Positions 9,329-18,179 of a stretch of 38,108 nt of DNA are shown here, piece by piece (positions within the stretch are counted from its first letter, which is position 1; each line of letters starts with the position of its first letter). A model generated the notes under the pieces. The model was not told where the DNA came from. It made no database searches and was given only the letters and a program-made list of their open reading frames with translations. The position numbers were made by a program, and so were the translations under genes. Source of the stretch: Candidatus Enterousia scatequi (GTDB taxonomy: Bacteria > Pseudomonadota > Alphaproteobacteria > Rs-D84); the NCBI GenBank assembly GCA_018064405.1, contig JAGHVG010000016.1, forward strand, positions 1-38,108, read 5' to 3'.

Positions 9329-10015
9329 ATGCACGAAAAACAAGAAATTTTTGATTTTATGGGTGGACGCGTTCGTATGATGCGGGGGCGATACAATCCT
9401 ACGTGTGATGCAGTGTGGCTGGCTGCATTTGTCCCTGGAGGATATAAAAGTGCGCTGGATGTCGGTATTGGCACTGGTGGGGTGGCATTGTGTATGCATA
9501 AGCATTTTTCGCAAGGCAAAATAACAGGTATAGACATTTCCCCAGATATGCTGCAAGAATGTTTGACTAATTCCGCACTAAACGAAGTTCAGTTTTCATT
9601 GTTGTGTCAGGATATATTAACATGGAAAACATCGGATACTTTTGATGTTGTTGTTTCAAATCCGCCTTATTTTAAAGGATCGCCCGCCAAACATAACGCG
9701 CACCATAATGTTGAATTACGGGATTGGACACGTGCATGCTTAAAACGTGTTAAACCACACGGATGGTTCTGTACAATCGTTGATGCAGCACAAATGTCGG
9801 GTGTGTTGGCTGAAATTGCTGATAAGTGTGGTGATATTTGTATTTTACCGTTGTTCAGCATTAATAATGTCGCAGAACGTGTTTTATTGCGTGGACGTGT
9901 TGGTTCGCGGGGCAAAACAACATTGTTGGCGGGGTTAGATATAAATGCAAAAGCTATTTTACGTGATGGCTTGACTATCTATGAATATTTGGCTAAACTA
10001 AGTCCACAATGTTAA
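9329..10015 (+). CDS. tRNA1(Val) (adenine(37)-N6)-methyltransferase-like (TrmN6/YfiC)
   Basis: SAM motif DVGIGTGGVAL, catalytic VVSNPPYF, N-terminal FRGRY-like RGRYNPTCDAVWLAAFVP. Confidence 0.8.
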   Translation: MHEKQEIFDFMGGRVRMMRGRYNPTCDAVWLAAFVPGGYKSALDVGIGTGGVALCMHKHFSQGKITGIDISPDMLQECLTNSALNEVQFSLLCQDILTWKTSDTFDVVVSNPPYFKGSPAKHNAHHNVELRDWTRACLKRVKPHGWFCTIVDAAQMSGVLAEIADKCGDICILPLFSINNVAERVLLRGRVGSRGKTTLLAGLDINAKAILRDGLTIYEYLAKLSPQC

Positions 10016-11289
10016 ATTTTATAACGCGGTATTTTACATCGTTATGGTCGTTTATCACTGCACCGTTTCGTGCAGTGTGGCGTGCTGTGGTTAAACTGTT
10101 TCCCCCGCGTGAGTTCACCGTTATGGATATTCCACGTGGCAATGTTTACAGTTTTCAACAGAGCAGTTTTTGGCGTTTTACTAAGTTCTGCGGCAAAATA
10201 GGGCTGGTGCTGTGGGCGTCATGGTCCACGTATGTGTTTGTGTATTATCGTCCATTATTGCAAAAGAAAACAGAGCAGTTGGCCGAAGAAACGGCTCGTC
10301 ATGCCCGTCATATGGTTGATTTACAGGTGTATTTGGCAAAATATAATGAATTGACCCAAAGTTTAAATGTGATTGATAATAAATTTTTGAACGATAAAAA
10401 GTTGACTAAGGATCAACAAGAAGATTTAACGACCAATCGTGCAAAAATATGGGGTGAAATGGATTTTTTGCATACGCGGCTGGTGGACATGTTTTCTAAC
10501 AGTGATTATGCCCCAGAATTTACAAAATTGGCTGATTTGTCGGTTGAATATGAATTGACTCGTGGTGAAAATATAGCGATTAAGCAACAAAATGACCAAT
10601 TAATAGATTCTATGGAATTGGTTGCAGATGCTGATAATATGATTGTGGATACTGTTGCGAAAATGACGGCGGAAAACACAGAAGAATTGCGTTCAAAGGT
10701 GAAACAAATAAATACAACCTTGGTTTCGTTGGGAATATCGGAAACGGATTTGTTGCAGAATGCTAATAAATATTCTAATCCATTGGTGGGTGCGGCATTT
10801 TCACCATTGAACATAGATAAAAAAATGGATGAAAAGTATCAAAAATTGGCGGATGGTCTGGAACTGTGGCACGGTTTGTCTCGTATAACTTCACTATTGC
10901 CTTTGGGGGCACCGGTTCAAAATCCACGTGTAACGTCTGCATACGGAACGCGTACGGATCCATTTGATAAAAAATCATCCAAAAAACACAAGGGGATAGA
11001 TTTTGCTGGAAAAATAGGAACAGAATTAATGGCTGTGGCACCTGGACGTGTTGTTTCTGCGGGTGAACGGGCAGGGTATGGCACAACGGTAGAGATAGAT
11101 CATGGACTTGGGTTTTCAACGCTATATGCACATATGTCGCGCATTACAGTTTCGCGTGGGGATTGGGTTCGCCCGGGAACGATTGTTGGACTTGCCGGAT
11201 CTACGGGTCGTTCAACTGGACCGCATCTTCACTATGAAATTAGGTACAAAGGGCAACCTTTTGACCCATCTAAATTCGTAAAGGAGTAA
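10009..11289 (+). CDS. M23 family metallopeptidase with N-terminal TM and coiled coil
   Basis: GIDFAG...GYGTTVEIDHGLGFSTLYAHMS...GSTGRSTGPHLHYEIR. Confidence 0.9.
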   Translation: MLNFITRYFTSLWSFITAPFRAVWRAVVKLFPPREFTVMDIPRGNVYSFQQSSFWRFTKFCGKIGLVLWASWSTYVFVYYRPLLQKKTEQLAEETARHARHMVDLQVYLAKYNELTQSLNVIDNKFLNDKKLTKDQQEDLTTNRAKIWGEMDFLHTRLVDMFSNSDYAPEFTKLADLSVEYELTRGENIAIKQQNDQLIDSMELVADADNMIVDTVAKMTAENTEELRSKVKQINTTLVSLGISETDLLQNANKYSNPLVGAAFSPLNIDKKMDEKYQKLADGLELWHGLSRITSLLPLGAPVQNPRVTSAYGTRTDPFDKKSSKKHKGIDFAGKIGTELMAVAPGRVVSAGERAGYGTTVEIDHGLGFSTLYAHMSRITVSRGDWVRPGTIVGLAGSTGRSTGPHLHYEIRYKGQPFDPSKFVKE

Positions 11290-11295
11290 AGGAAA

Positions 11296-11655
11296 ATGTT
11301 AGCATTTACAAACGCTGATGATAAGCAATCGCCAACAGTTGTTGGGGCAGGTTGCAGTATAGATGGCGATATCACCACAGATAACACCATACAAATACAC
11401 GGGCATGTTGATGGTAATATTACGGCCGATACGGTTATTATTGGTCGGGGTGCAACGGTGGTTGGCAAGGTTGTTGCCGAAACACTGTTTTTACATGGTA
11501 CATTGGAAGGTCCTGCGACGGTTGCGACTGCAAATGTGTTTAGCAATGCAAAAATGGTCGGAACATTGGCATATTGCACATTGAACATTACTGGAAATAC
11601 TGGGTTGGAGTGCAAGCTGACCAAACGAAACAGCAAAGGTGGCAAAAATGAATAA
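11296..11655 (+). CDS. Bactofilin family protein
   Basis: Repetitive beta-helical DUF583 pattern: IDGDITTDNTIQIHGHVDGNITADTVIIGRGATVVGKVVAETLFLHG. Confidence 0.88.
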   Translation: MLAFTNADDKQSPTVVGAGCSIDGDITTDNTIQIHGHVDGNITADTVIIGRGATVVGKVVAETLFLHGTLEGPATVATANVFSNAKMVGTLAYCTLNITGNTGLECKLTKRNSKGGKNE

Positions 11656-12094
11656 AACTGTGTCCAAGGTGTTTGTTGCCGCGGATCATCGTGGTGTTGG
11701 TTTGAAATTGTATCTAATAGAAATGTTGGCTGCTGCGGGTTATCAGGTTGTAAACTTGGGGGTGGATGATCCTGATACGGCTGTGGATTTTCCAGATGTT
11801 GCGCACGATTTGGCGGATGCAATGCTGAATGATGATAAATCACGTGGAATTTTGGTTTGCGGTACTGGGGCAGGTATGGAAATTGCTGCGAATCGTTACC
11901 GTCATATCAGGGCGTCACGTTGCTCAACACCATCCCAGGCACGTGATGACCGTTTTCATGACGATATAAATGTTATAACATTGGCGGCTGATGATATTGA
12001 TATAGAAATGGCATATTTGTGCGTTCAGACATTTTTAGAAAGCCCATTTGATAATATTGAACGGCGCCAGCGCAGAATAGCCAAAATTTCATAA
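11648..12094 (+). CDS. rpiB: Ribose 5-phosphate isomerase B
   Basis: VAADHRGVGLK; VCGTGAGMEIAANR; ATG at 11648 overlaps bactofilin end. Confidence 0.92.
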   Translation: MNKTVSKVFVAADHRGVGLKLYLIEMLAAAGYQVVNLGVDDPDTAVDFPDVAHDLADAMLNDDKSRGILVCGTGAGMEIAANRYRHIRASRCSTPSQARDDRFHDDINVITLAADDIDIEMAYLCVQTFLESPFDNIERRQRRIAKIS

Positions 12095-12095
12095 A

Positions 12096-12126
12096 TAAAA
12101 AACACCCAAATGGGTGTTTTTTATTT
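12096..12126. terminator. Bidirectional terminator
   Basis: aaaaaacacccaaatgggtgtttttt. Confidence 0.75.
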
Positions 12127-14517
12127 TGCTATTACAAAATTTACCAATTTATTTGGGACAATGATTGTTTTTACTATTTTTTGTCCGTCTAGTTTTTTGG
12201 CAACAGTGTCTTTGGCGGCGGATGTTATGGCATTCTCTGATGCATCGGGTGCGATGTCAAATTGTCCGGCACGCTTGCCGTTAACAGATACCACAATGGT
12301 CACAGAGGCTTTCGCCAATTTAGATTCGTCAAATGTTGGCCATGCTTCAAATACCATTATGTTTTTATGGCCCAGTTTTTCCCACATTTCTTCGGTTAAA
12401 TGTGGTGCAAATGGGTTTAACACCTGAATTAAAGTTTCATATGCGGGGCGGGGCATATTTCCACTAAACTGATTCATAAATTCCATCATTGCAGAAATAG
12501 CCGTATTAAAATGCATATTGTCCAGGCGATCTGTGACATCAGCGACCAGTTGATTGACGATGCGTTCCTGTTCAGCGGTCATTGGTTCGTCTGTTAAATT
12601 ATCAGACATATTTTCAACACGTTTCAGAAAGCGTTGAACCCCAGCCAACGCGCCATCTGTCCATATAACATTGTTTTCCCATGGCCCCAGTGATAACACA
12701 GAAACGCGTGCCGCATCTGCACCAACAGCATCTACCAAATCAGCAACCATAAATCCGTTACCACGTGATTTTGACATTTTGTAGCCGTCATTACCCATTA
12801 ATAATCCCTGGGCAGTGCGTTTCTTGAATGGTTCGGGGGTGTTTACTAATCCCAGATCATATAATGCATGGTGCCAAAAACGTGAATAGATTAAATGGCG
12901 CGTATTGTGTTCGTGTCCCCCATTGTAGTGCGTCACAGGCATCCAGTTTTCCATTTGTTTGCGTGAACAAAATTCCTGGTCATTTTTTGGGTCCAGGTAT
13001 CGCAGATAATACCATGATGACCCAGCCCAACCTGGCATTGTATCTGTTTCGCGCTTGGCGGCTCCGCCACAGCATGGACACGTTGTGTTTACCCAATCGG
13101 TTGCGCGCGCCAATGGACTTTCGCCATTATCTGTGGGTCTGTAATCCATCATGTGTGGTTGCAGTATCGGCAATTCGTTCTCGGGCACTGGGATCCAGCC
13201 ACATTTATCACAGTAAATCATTGGAATTGGTTCGCCCCAATACATTTGGCGTGAAAATCCCCAATCTTTTAATTTGTATTTTGTTGTGCCGCGTGCAAAA
13301 CCATTTTTTTCGCCGTATTCAATCGCGGTTTTTATTGCGGTTTCTTTATCCATACCGTCCAAGAATTCTGAATTTATGTGCAGGCCATCACCTTCATAAA
13401 CTTTGTCTGGTTCACCACCGGATAATACTGGGATAATGTCCAAATTAAATTTCTTGGCAAATGCCCAATCGCGAGAATCGTGTGCAGGCACCGCCATAAT
13501 TGTTCCGTATGCATAATCTGCCAAAACGTAATCAGATGTAAAAACCGGAATTTGTTTGTTGGTAAAAGGGTTTGTTGCCATAATACCATCAAGTTTTATG
13601 CCTGTTTTATCTTTGGTTGTGTCGGTACGTTCTATCTCTGTCTTGGCGGCAGATGTTTTGATATATTGTTCAACTTCGTTTTTGTTCGCAATTTTACCAG
13701 CATCCAGCCATTTGCGTAATAGTTTATGTTCGGGGGCAATAACACAGAATGTTACACCGAAAATAGTATCAATTCTGGTGGTGTAAATTGTCATAGTGTC
13801 ATTATCAACGCGAAAATCAACGTCGGCACCATGTGAACGCCCAATCAGGTTGATTTCATCTTTTTTAATACGTTCGTCAAAGTCAACATCTTGCAATCCG
13901 TCTAGCAATTTATCCGCGTACTTAGATAGTGCCAGGTTCCATTGCATTTTTTCTTTTTTTTCAATTACGTTATGGCAACGTGGACATTTGTTGTCTTCCA
14001 ATTCTTCATTTGTAAATGTTGTTTTACATTCAGAACACCAATTCATCGGCAGGGCGGATTTGTATGCTAAACCCGCCTTGAAAAATTGAATAAACATCCA
14101 CTGTGTCCATTTAATGTATTCTGGATCCGATGTCGCGATACGCGTTTCAGGGCTAACCGACCAACCAACGCGGTCAATCATTTCAGAATAAGATTTTATT
14201 AAATCGCGTGCAACGTCAGCAGGGTGACGGCCAATTTTTGTTGCGTAATGTTCACCAGCAATCCCCATTGCATCAAACCCCATTGGAAATAATACATCAT
14301 ATCCACGATGACGGCGATATCGTGCCAAAACATCCATGCCCGAATAATTCATCATATGTCCGGCATGCATTCCGGCACCCGATAAAAACGGGAATTCAAC
14401 CAATGTGTAAAAACGTGGCTTTGAACCATCGTTTTTTGGAACAAAGGCACGTTCATCGCGCCAGCGTTTTTGCCATTTTGCTTCACGTTCTTGAATTTTC
14501 TTGATATCGTCGGTCAT
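12121..14517 (-). CDS. leuS: Leucyl-tRNA synthetase (divergent)
   Basis: HIGH-type HAGH; KMSKSRGN; Cys4 Zn motif; CP1 editing domain TTRIDTIFGVTFCVIAPEH and MAVPAHDSRDWAFA. Confidence 0.9.
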   Translation of the reverse strand: MTDDIKKIQEREAKWQKRWRDERAFVPKNDGSKPRFYTLVEFPFLSGAGMHAGHMMNYSGMDVLARYRRHRGYDVLFPMGFDAMGIAGEHYATKIGRHPADVARDLIKSYSEMIDRVGWSVSPETRIATSDPEYIKWTQWMFIQFFKAGLAYKSALPMNWCSECKTTFTNEELEDNKCPRCHNVIEKKEKMQWNLALSKYADKLLDGLQDVDFDERIKKDEINLIGRSHGADVDFRVDNDTMTIYTTRIDTIFGVTFCVIAPEHKLLRKWLDAGKIANKNEVEQYIKTSAAKTEIERTDTTKDKTGIKLDGIMATNPFTNKQIPVFTSDYVLADYAYGTIMAVPAHDSRDWAFAKKFNLDIIPVLSGGEPDKVYEGDGLHINSEFLDGMDKETAIKTAIEYGEKNGFARGTTKYKLKDWGFSRQMYWGEPIPMIYCDKCGWIPVPENELPILQPHMMDYRPTDNGESPLARATDWVNTTCPCCGGAAKRETDTMPGWAGSSWYYLRYLDPKNDQEFCSRKQMENWMPVTHYNGGHEHNTRHLIYSRFWHHALYDLGLVNTPEPFKKRTAQGLLMGNDGYKMSKSRGNGFMVADLVDAVGADAARVSVLSLGPWENNVIWTDGALAGVQRFLKRVENMSDNLTDEPMTAEQERIVNQLVADVTDRLDNMHFNTAISAMMEFMNQFSGNMPRPAYETLIQVLNPFAPHLTEEMWEKLGHKNIMVFEAWPTFDESKLAKASVTIVVSVNGKRAGQFDIAPDASENAITSAAKDTVAKKLDGQKIVKTIIVPNKLVNFVIAK

Positions 14518-14660
14518 GTGTATATCCCTTAAATCGTTTGTTTTTCGGGTATATTTTATAGTGTATAGTGTATTAATTCAAGTTTTTAATATTAAAATTT
14601 AATATACTTGCATAATAGATGACGTTGCTCAGATAGATAAAAACAAAAGTGAACAAACAC

Positions 14661-14927
14661 ACCGCCTAAAATGGCGGGTTTTTGTTACAAATAACACGAT
14701 TTAATCTGGTTGCGAGAATTTAAAAATACATACAAAAATCAAACAGTTAAATACAAAAAAGTGGTGGAAAAAAACTAAGGTTTAAAGTCAACCACTTTTT
14801 GCATAATTTTGCTGTTGTTTAAAAATGCGCTGTAACCCACAGTGGGTGTGCGTTTGCGTGGTTTTTATAGGTATTGTCTTGTGGGTGCCTGATGGGGTGG
14901 TGCAAAAACCTTGGTTTATGTACCATT
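14661..14927. repeat. Intergenic repeat R2 upstream of surface-protein genes
   Basis: 14771-14927 aligns ungapped to 31201-31357 with 6 substitutions; left part resembles 3164-3300. Confidence 0.85.
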
Positions 14928-14955
14928 ATATTTGTGATACTTATTGGTTTTTTTG

Positions 14956-14993
14956 GTGGTGTATTTAGCGCATTGATACGCCACCACCAAGAT
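14956..14993. repeat. Inverted repeat in leader of 15018 gene
   Basis: ttggtggtgtat-ttagcgcattg-atacgccaccaccaa. Confidence 0.5.
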
Positions 14994-15017
14994 TAAATCG
15001 GGGGAGTGCGAAAGGAA

Positions 15018-15215
15018 ATGAAACGGATATTTATAATTTTATGTTTAATAACATTCTGCAACATATCATACGCAGATATTGCATCAACGGCATACGTGGA
15101 TAACGCACTTTCCACCAAGCAAGATAAATTACAAATGCAACAACGTCCAACAACTGGCAAACATCAATTGGTATACGATGCCAATACGGCTGAATTTAAG
15201 TATCAGGAGCAATAA
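15018..15215 (+). CDS. Small exported protein, N-terminal-module paralogue of the next gene
   Basis: Signal peptide then DIASTAYVDNALSTKQDKLQMQQRPTTGKHQLVYDANTAEFKYQ, similar to 15218 product DIASTGYVDSIANTKQDVLPMAARPTNGTYNVVWDSNSGQFIFE. Confidence 0.7.
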   Translation: MKRIFIILCLITFCNISYADIASTAYVDNALSTKQDKLQMQQRPTTGKHQLVYDANTAEFKYQEQ

Positions 15216-15217
15216 TC

Positions 15218-16462
15218 ATGAACAAACAAATATCATTATTCATTGTAATATTAATGACGATACCTGCTTTGGCATACGGTGACATTGCATCCACCGGATA
15301 TGTTGATAGTATTGCCAACACAAAACAAGACGTGTTACCGATGGCAGCCCGTCCAACCAATGGTACCTATAACGTTGTTTGGGATAGTAACAGTGGTCAG
15401 TTTATATTTGAACCAGGCATGCAATGTGGTTCGGGTTGTTATGTCAATGGAGATAATGTTTGTATGTATTGTGATAAAGCATCATTTAATACAACCCAAA
15501 CAGAAAGTGTAACCAACGGCACACGTTCGCGCACTAACGCATGTACATCTGTGGATGTTGGTGCAACAACGTGTTCATGTTCCAATCGCAGTTATGGTAA
15601 TTGGACATATAATTGTAATAGCGGCTATAGTGGATCATCATCATGTTCATGCACGACCCCATGCACATCTGTTGCGAATCGTACCGACACAACCAGTGGG
15701 ACGGAAACATGCACAATAAGAAACGGCACAGGCAAACGTTCATACACGAATACATGCAGTAGTAATTACACCAGCAGTGGTTGTTCATCTGCTGGTGCAT
15801 CGTGCAGTGGGTGCAGTGCGTATAACACGCGTTCATCGACGGGTACATGTTATGTTCAAACATGTAACACTGGATATTATGGCACAGCGAATTCGTCAAC
15901 ATCATGTAGCGTATGCACGAATAAGCCATTGCATTCATTCTATACTGGATCATCGACAAGCAACAACTGTCCATGGACATGCGATAGTGGCTATACTCAA
16001 GAGGGCAGCGAATGCGGTGGTCTGAGTTGTCCATCTGGCCAATACGACATCGGATTTAGTCAGTGCATAGATCCCGCCACGAATGAGACAGGTTATGGAT
16101 ACATCAACGACAGTGTTCATACTTGGATAGGTCCAGATAGTTCCAATGAGTCCGTATACGGTCTAACGCAAGACAACACCTGGGGTGTGACATTATATAC
16201 AGGTGATAAAATAAAGGGAGAGACATTATGCAGCAGCATGGAAGGGATAGATGGCAAACCTGGTAATCCTGATGAAGCATTTGATGAGGATACTAGTCAG
16301 TATTGCTGGTGCAGGATGACGTTTCCGGCTGTGTCGCGTTGGGTGTTCCTCTACGACGACGGCTTTGCGGGCAATTGCGCGAACAATTGTGCGGGCTACT
16401 GCGGTTACAACATCCAGTTCAATTCCGCTTTCCGTTCGGGCATGTTCGGTTCGGTTGAGTAA
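15218..16462 (+). CDS. Exported Cys-rich modular surface protein with C-terminal CPSGQYD...CWCRMT...RSGMF domain
   Basis: Signal peptide; Cys-rich EGF/GCC-like centre; C-terminal domain homologous to both halves of the 31389 product. Confidence 0.8.
   Translation: MNKQISLFIVILMTIPALAYGDIASTGYVDSIANTKQDVLPMAARPTNGTYNVVWDSNSGQFIFEPGMQCGSGCYVNGDNVCMYCDKASFNTTQTESVTNGTRSRTNACTSVDVGATTCSCSNRSYGNWTYNCNSGYSGSSSCSCTTPCTSVANRTDTTSGTETCTIRNGTGKRSYTNTCSSNYTSSGCSSAGASCSGCSAYNTRSSTGTCYVQTCNTGYYGTANSSTSCSVCTNKPLHSFYTGSSTSNNCPWTCDSGYTQEGSECGGLSCPSGQYDIGFSQCIDPATNETGYGYINDSVHTWIGPDSSNESVYGLTQDNTWGVTLYTGDKIKGETLCSSMEGIDGKPGNPDEAFDEDTSQYCWCRMTFPAVSRWVFLYDDGFAGNCANNCAGYCGYNIQFNSAFRSGMFGSVE
16333..16459 (+). 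other. Candidate DGR-type variable region A
   Basis: Compared with 31904-32018: changes concentrated at codon positions 1 and 2 with third base kept, mostly C; at extreme 3' end of CDS. Confidence 0.5.
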
Positions 16463-16489
16463 TTGATGACCGGTATTATGCGAATCGTA

Positions 16490-16528
16490 TCAAAAAAACA
16501 ACCGCCCATTTGGGCGGTGTAAAAATCA
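16490..16528. terminator. Terminator between convergent genes
   Basis: aaaaaacaaccgcccatttgggcggtgtaaaaa. Confidence 0.6.
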
Positions 16529-16538
16529 GGTGAATTTT

Positions 16539-17162
16539 TTACCAATCACCATTACATTCCAGAATTTTATTAACCAATTCATCAGGGTGTGCCAACATGT
16601 TGGCACTGAAATCCTTGACATCTTCAATAAAACCGTTATGCATCATATGGACAAACATCAAACTAAACAAGTCCCAGAAATGCCCAGTGTTCAGGAAAAA
16701 TATTGGTTTTTTTGATTCACCAATTTGTTGCATGGTTAAAATATCAGAAACTTCGTTTAATGTTCCAACACCGCCCGGCAAAATTATAAATGCATCGGCA
16801 ATTTCGTACATTGCCTGTTTACGCTCGTTAAGCCCACCAACAATTTTTACTTTAACACGTTCGTGTGCTGGTTCTTGTTTGTTAACCAAATGTTCAGTGG
16901 AAATTCCAGTAACCGAACCACCGTTGTCAAGTGCCGCCGTTGATACCGCACCCATCAGGCCAACATTACTGCCCCCGAAAACAATGCCGATTTCATTCCG
17001 CGCCAATAATTCACCAATCTGTTCCGCATCACGTGCATATTGACGATCGTTACCCAGTTGGTGTCCGCAATATACTGCAACCGTTTTTATTTTATGTGGT
17101 GCATCCTTACATTTTTTGTTGTGTATGGGGCTTTTAGTGTTTTTTGCTAGTTTTGTTGCCAT
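16539..17162 (-). CDS. LOG family protein (TIGR00730, nucleotide 5'-monophosphate phosphoribohydrolase type)
   Basis: GGSNVGLMGAVS; PGGVGTLNEVSDILTMQQIG. Confidence 0.88.
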   Translation of the reverse strand: MATKLAKNTKSPIHNKKCKDAPHKIKTVAVYCGHQLGNDRQYARDAEQIGELLARNEIGIVFGGSNVGLMGAVSTAALDNGGSVTGISTEHLVNKQEPAHERVKVKIVGGLNERKQAMYEIADAFIILPGGVGTLNEVSDILTMQQIGESKKPIFFLNTGHFWDLFSLMFVHMMHNGFIEDVKDFSANMLAHPDELVNKILECNGDW

Positions 17163-17210
17163 GTCTTTTTTCCTTTATTTTTGCAAATTATACCATAAAA
17201 TAACCTGTCT

Positions 17211-18179
17211 ATGAATCAAAATTTTAAGGACTTTATTCAAAAATATACAGACAAGCCAATCGCCGTTGCGGTCAGTGGTGGGGTGGATTCTGTGTGTTTA
17301 TTATGCTGGTTGGCGCAAATTCATAAAAACGTGGTGTGTTTGCATGTGAACCACGGTCTGCGTGCAGCGGCGGATACCGAAACAAAATATGTTTCTGACT
17401 TGTGCAAACAATTAAATGTTCCATGCCAGGTTTTCTATTGGACTGGCGAAAAGCCACAAACGGGTCTGGAAGCGGCTGCCCGGGATGCCCGATACAAGAT
17501 GATGATTGATTATTGCCGTGAAAATGCGATTGATTATTTGATGGTTGCACACCAGGCAGATGATCAAATTGAAACATTTTTAATGAACCTAGGGCGGGGC
17601 AGTGGGATTTATGGTCTGGCGGCGATGAAGACCGAATCTGTGCGTGATGGTATAAAAATTGTCCGTCCGTTGTTGTCTGTGTCGCGCGCGGAAATAAAAA
17701 AATATTGTGATGATAACAATATCAAATATTTTGCTGATGAAATGAATGACGATACGCACTATACGCGTGTTAATATTCGGAAAAATCGCCATGTTTTATC
17801 GGACACGTTGGGGATTAGTGATGCGCGGTTGTTGCTGGCAATTGAAAATTTGGGGCGTTTGCGCGATGCGTTGGACAATGATATAGATCATTTAATTACA
17901 TCTGTCTGTCACAAACATTATGCGATGTTTTCTGATTCTTTTCTGTTTGACCTTAGCCCAGATATTAGATTAAAGTTACTTGGAACATTGATTCAAAAAA
18001 TAGGGGGGGATAATTATCAGCCACGCTTGAAATCATTGGCGTGCGCACTAGATAAATTATCACAAGATACACAATTCACATTGGGACACTGCACAATACG
18101 CAGGTTGAAATCAAAGATTTTAATCGTTCCCGAAGGTGATAAAACAACGTTTAGGACAAGACATGAAAAAAGTATTTAA
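17211..18179 (+). CDS. tilS: tRNA(Ile)-lysidine synthase
   Basis: AVSGGVDSVCLL PP-loop; HVNHGLR; HQADDQIETFLMNLGRGSGIYGL. Confidence 0.92.
   Translation: MNQNFKDFIQKYTDKPIAVAVSGGVDSVCLLCWLAQIHKNVVCLHVNHGLRAAADTETKYVSDLCKQLNVPCQVFYWTGEKPQTGLEAAARDARYKMMIDYCRENAIDYLMVAHQADDQIETFLMNLGRGSGIYGLAAMKTESVRDGIKIVRPLLSVSRAEIKKYCDDNNIKYFADEMNDDTHYTRVNIRKNRHVLSDTLGISDARLLLAIENLGRLRDALDNDIDHLITSVCHKHYAMFSDSFLFDLSPDIRLKLLGTLIQKIGGDNYQPRLKSLACALDKLSQDTQFTLGHCTIRRLKSKILIVPEGDKTTFRTRHEKSI

Noticed and set aside
14560-14690. Degenerate tRNA remnant (gacgttgctcagatagataaaa) before the orphan terminator
   Set aside because: Resembles a tRNA D-arm (gtagctcag...taga) only weakly; no acceptor, anticodon or T arm, so not called.
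15534-16034. 166-aa antisense ORF opposite the Cys-rich gene
   Set aside because: Met/Cys/Tyr/His-rich composition is an artefact of the repetitive ACA/TGT-rich coding strand; no RBS or motif.
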